From: Spirochaetales bacterium
Lineage (GTDB): Bacteria > Spirochaetota > Spirochaetia > ARS1246
Reading direction: 5' to 3'
DNA: 15,660 nucleotides
Assembly (NCBI GenBank): GCA_016930115.1
Contig: JAFGHN010000229.1
Coordinates: 1 to 15,660 of the forward strand
Shown here: positions 14,689 through 15,660 of the stretch, in pieces
Position numbering within the stretch: the first letter of the stretch is position 1
Layout: each line of letters starts with the position of its first letter
Position numbers and translations under genes: made by a program
The notes under the pieces: model-generated
What the model was told of the DNA's origin: nothing
Databases searched by the model: none
Seen by the model: the letters and a program-made list of their open reading frames with translations, nothing else

Positions 14689-15660
14689 ATGAAACTCACA
14701 CGTTTACTGGTTTTGTCGGCTGCCGCGGTGGCTCTTTTCATATCCTGCGCCACAACCGCCGCTCCGCCGGCAACAGACGGATCGTCTTCGTATAGCGGGT
14801 CACGCCAAAAGATCATTCTCGATTGTGACAACAGTATGGGGAGTTTTTTCTGGGAGGTTGACGACGGCCTTGTTATCGCGTATCTGCTGAACACACCGGA
14901 AGTTGAACTACTTGGTATCACCACCGGGTTCGGCAACAGGACCTATGATCATAAGTACACGGTTCGGCAGCTGAAAGATGCCGGAAGGACCGATATCCCG
15001 CTGTACAAGGGTGCACAGGGGCCGGATGAAAAACCGACGGAGGCGGCAAGATTCCTCGCGGAAACCGCCTCACGATATCCGGGAGAAGTTACGATAATCG
15101 CCGCCGGACCTGTGGCGAACATCGAGGCGGCGAGCGAAATCGATCCGGATTTTTTTGACAATGTGAAGCAGATCGTGGCCATGGGCGGAAGAACCGGAGA
15201 GTTTGAGTTCGGCAAAAGGAAAGTCGATGAGCTCAACCTTTCGGCGGATTATGAAGGCAGTTACAAGATGCTCTACTCCGGCTGTCCGGTAACGGTGATG
15301 ACGGGCCAATTCTGTCTGGAGGCACCGTTCTATAGATCAGACCTTAAGAAGCTTGATAATTTTCCCGTAAAATGGAAACGATACCTGCGAAACTGGCTTT
15401 TTACGATGAAAATAGGCGTCGGACTGGACAGGTTTATCCTCTGGGACCTCGTCGCGGCGGTATACGCGGTGCATCCTGAGTATTTCAAAGACAGAGAAAT
15501 GGTTTTGCATTCTTCACCGGAGGATCTTGAGTCAGGATACCTTCGGCTGGACAACGGCGTCGACGGGGACGGAGCAAAGATAAACGTACCCGTCGAGTTT
15601 CACAACAGAGATGCGTTTTATGAGGACCTGTTTACCGCCTGGAATAGACAGGGCCGGTAG
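14689..15660 (+). CDS. Nucleoside hydrolase-fold lipoprotein with altered metal loop
   Basis: This 323-aa protein has a signal peptide with lipobox LFISC (Cys20) and then an inosine/uridine-preferring nucleoside hydrolase (IUNH) fold. KIILDCDNSMG (41-51) and EVDDGLVIAYLL (56-67) correspond to the DxDPGxDD calcium motif, giving Asp47, Asp58 and Asp59, but with about seven extra residues between them. Also present are EVELLGITTGFGNRT (71-85), EVTIIAAGPVANIEAA (133-148), VAMGG (163-167), ELNLSADYE (181-189) with ribose-binding-type Glu181/Asn183, and LWDLVAAV (251-258). Here Asp253 is kept, while the usual preceding His is Trp252. The protein likely binds or cleaves a nucleoside or related riboside at the envelope, but activity is uncertain given these changes. 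The ribosome site is weak. The stop codon is the last triplet of the window. Confidence 0.87.
   Translation: MKLTRLLVLSAAAVALFISCATTAAPPATDGSSSYSGSRQKIILDCDNSMGSFFWEVDDGLVIAYLLNTPEVELLGITTGFGNRTYDHKYTVRQLKDAGRTDIPLYKGAQGPDEKPTEAARFLAETASRYPGEVTIIAAGPVANIEAASEIDPDFFDNVKQIVAMGGRTGEFEFGKRKVDELNLSADYEGSYKMLYSGCPVTVMTGQFCLEAPFYRSDLKKLDNFPVKWKRYLRNWLFTMKIGVGLDRFILWDLVAAVYAVHPEYFKDREMVLHSSPEDLESGYLRLDNGVDGDGAKINVPVEFHNRDAFYEDLFTAWNRQGR

Overview
The window is GC-rich bacterial chromosome with eleven complete genes, and both ends fall at gene boundaries. I infer a spirochaete (Spirochaetota) with moderate confidence. The MraY-like transferase has a divergent 'LHDH' active-site loop that I associate with spirochaetal homologues. 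All three lipoprotein precursors carry Phe at position -3 of the lipobox, which fits the relaxed spirochaetal lipobox. A GH13_18-type sugar phosphorylase homologue is also compatible. I see no phage, transposase, CRISPR array, tRNA or rRNA.

Left region (8-5991, minus strand, in transcription order). A molybdopterin oxidoreductase of the serine-ligated DMSO reductase family comes first. It has no recognisable partner subunits and no Tat signal. Next is a very large (867 aa) GH13_18-like sugar phosphorylase homologue with extra segments. Last is a short-form mannose-1-phosphate guanylyltransferase, which has its own -10-like box immediately upstream.

Central divergent region (5992-7472). A strong sigma70-type promoter with nested inverted repeats and repeated GTGYAA boxes drives a 77-aa basic protein. 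The second gene is a 351-aa regulator with a C-terminal ArsR-type winged helix and an N-terminal domain I do not recognise. This looks like an autoregulated operon, and the operator array may also act on the divergent oxidoreductase. A convergent Eis-like GNAT acetyltransferase (7498-8721, minus) follows.

Right region (8880-15660, plus strand). The MraY-like phosphosugar transferase, an HDDC2/YfbR-like HD phosphohydrolase and an unassigned TIM-barrel, glycosidase-like protein lie close together and probably form one operon. After a 110-nt gap comes a head-GIN (DUF2807-like) lipoprotein, followed by a clear intrinsic terminator. Two more lipoproteins follow: an alpha/beta hydrolase with an N-terminal beta domain, and a nucleoside-hydrolase-fold protein with an altered metal-binding loop.

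No complete novel defence or mobile system is visible. The items most worth a second look are the divergent operator/regulator locus, the expanded GH13_18 enzyme, a G-rich 10-12-mer (GGGGACGGAGGC and variants) that recurs far above chance and switches strand in mid-window, and the HD plus TIM-barrel pair beside the MraY-like gene.
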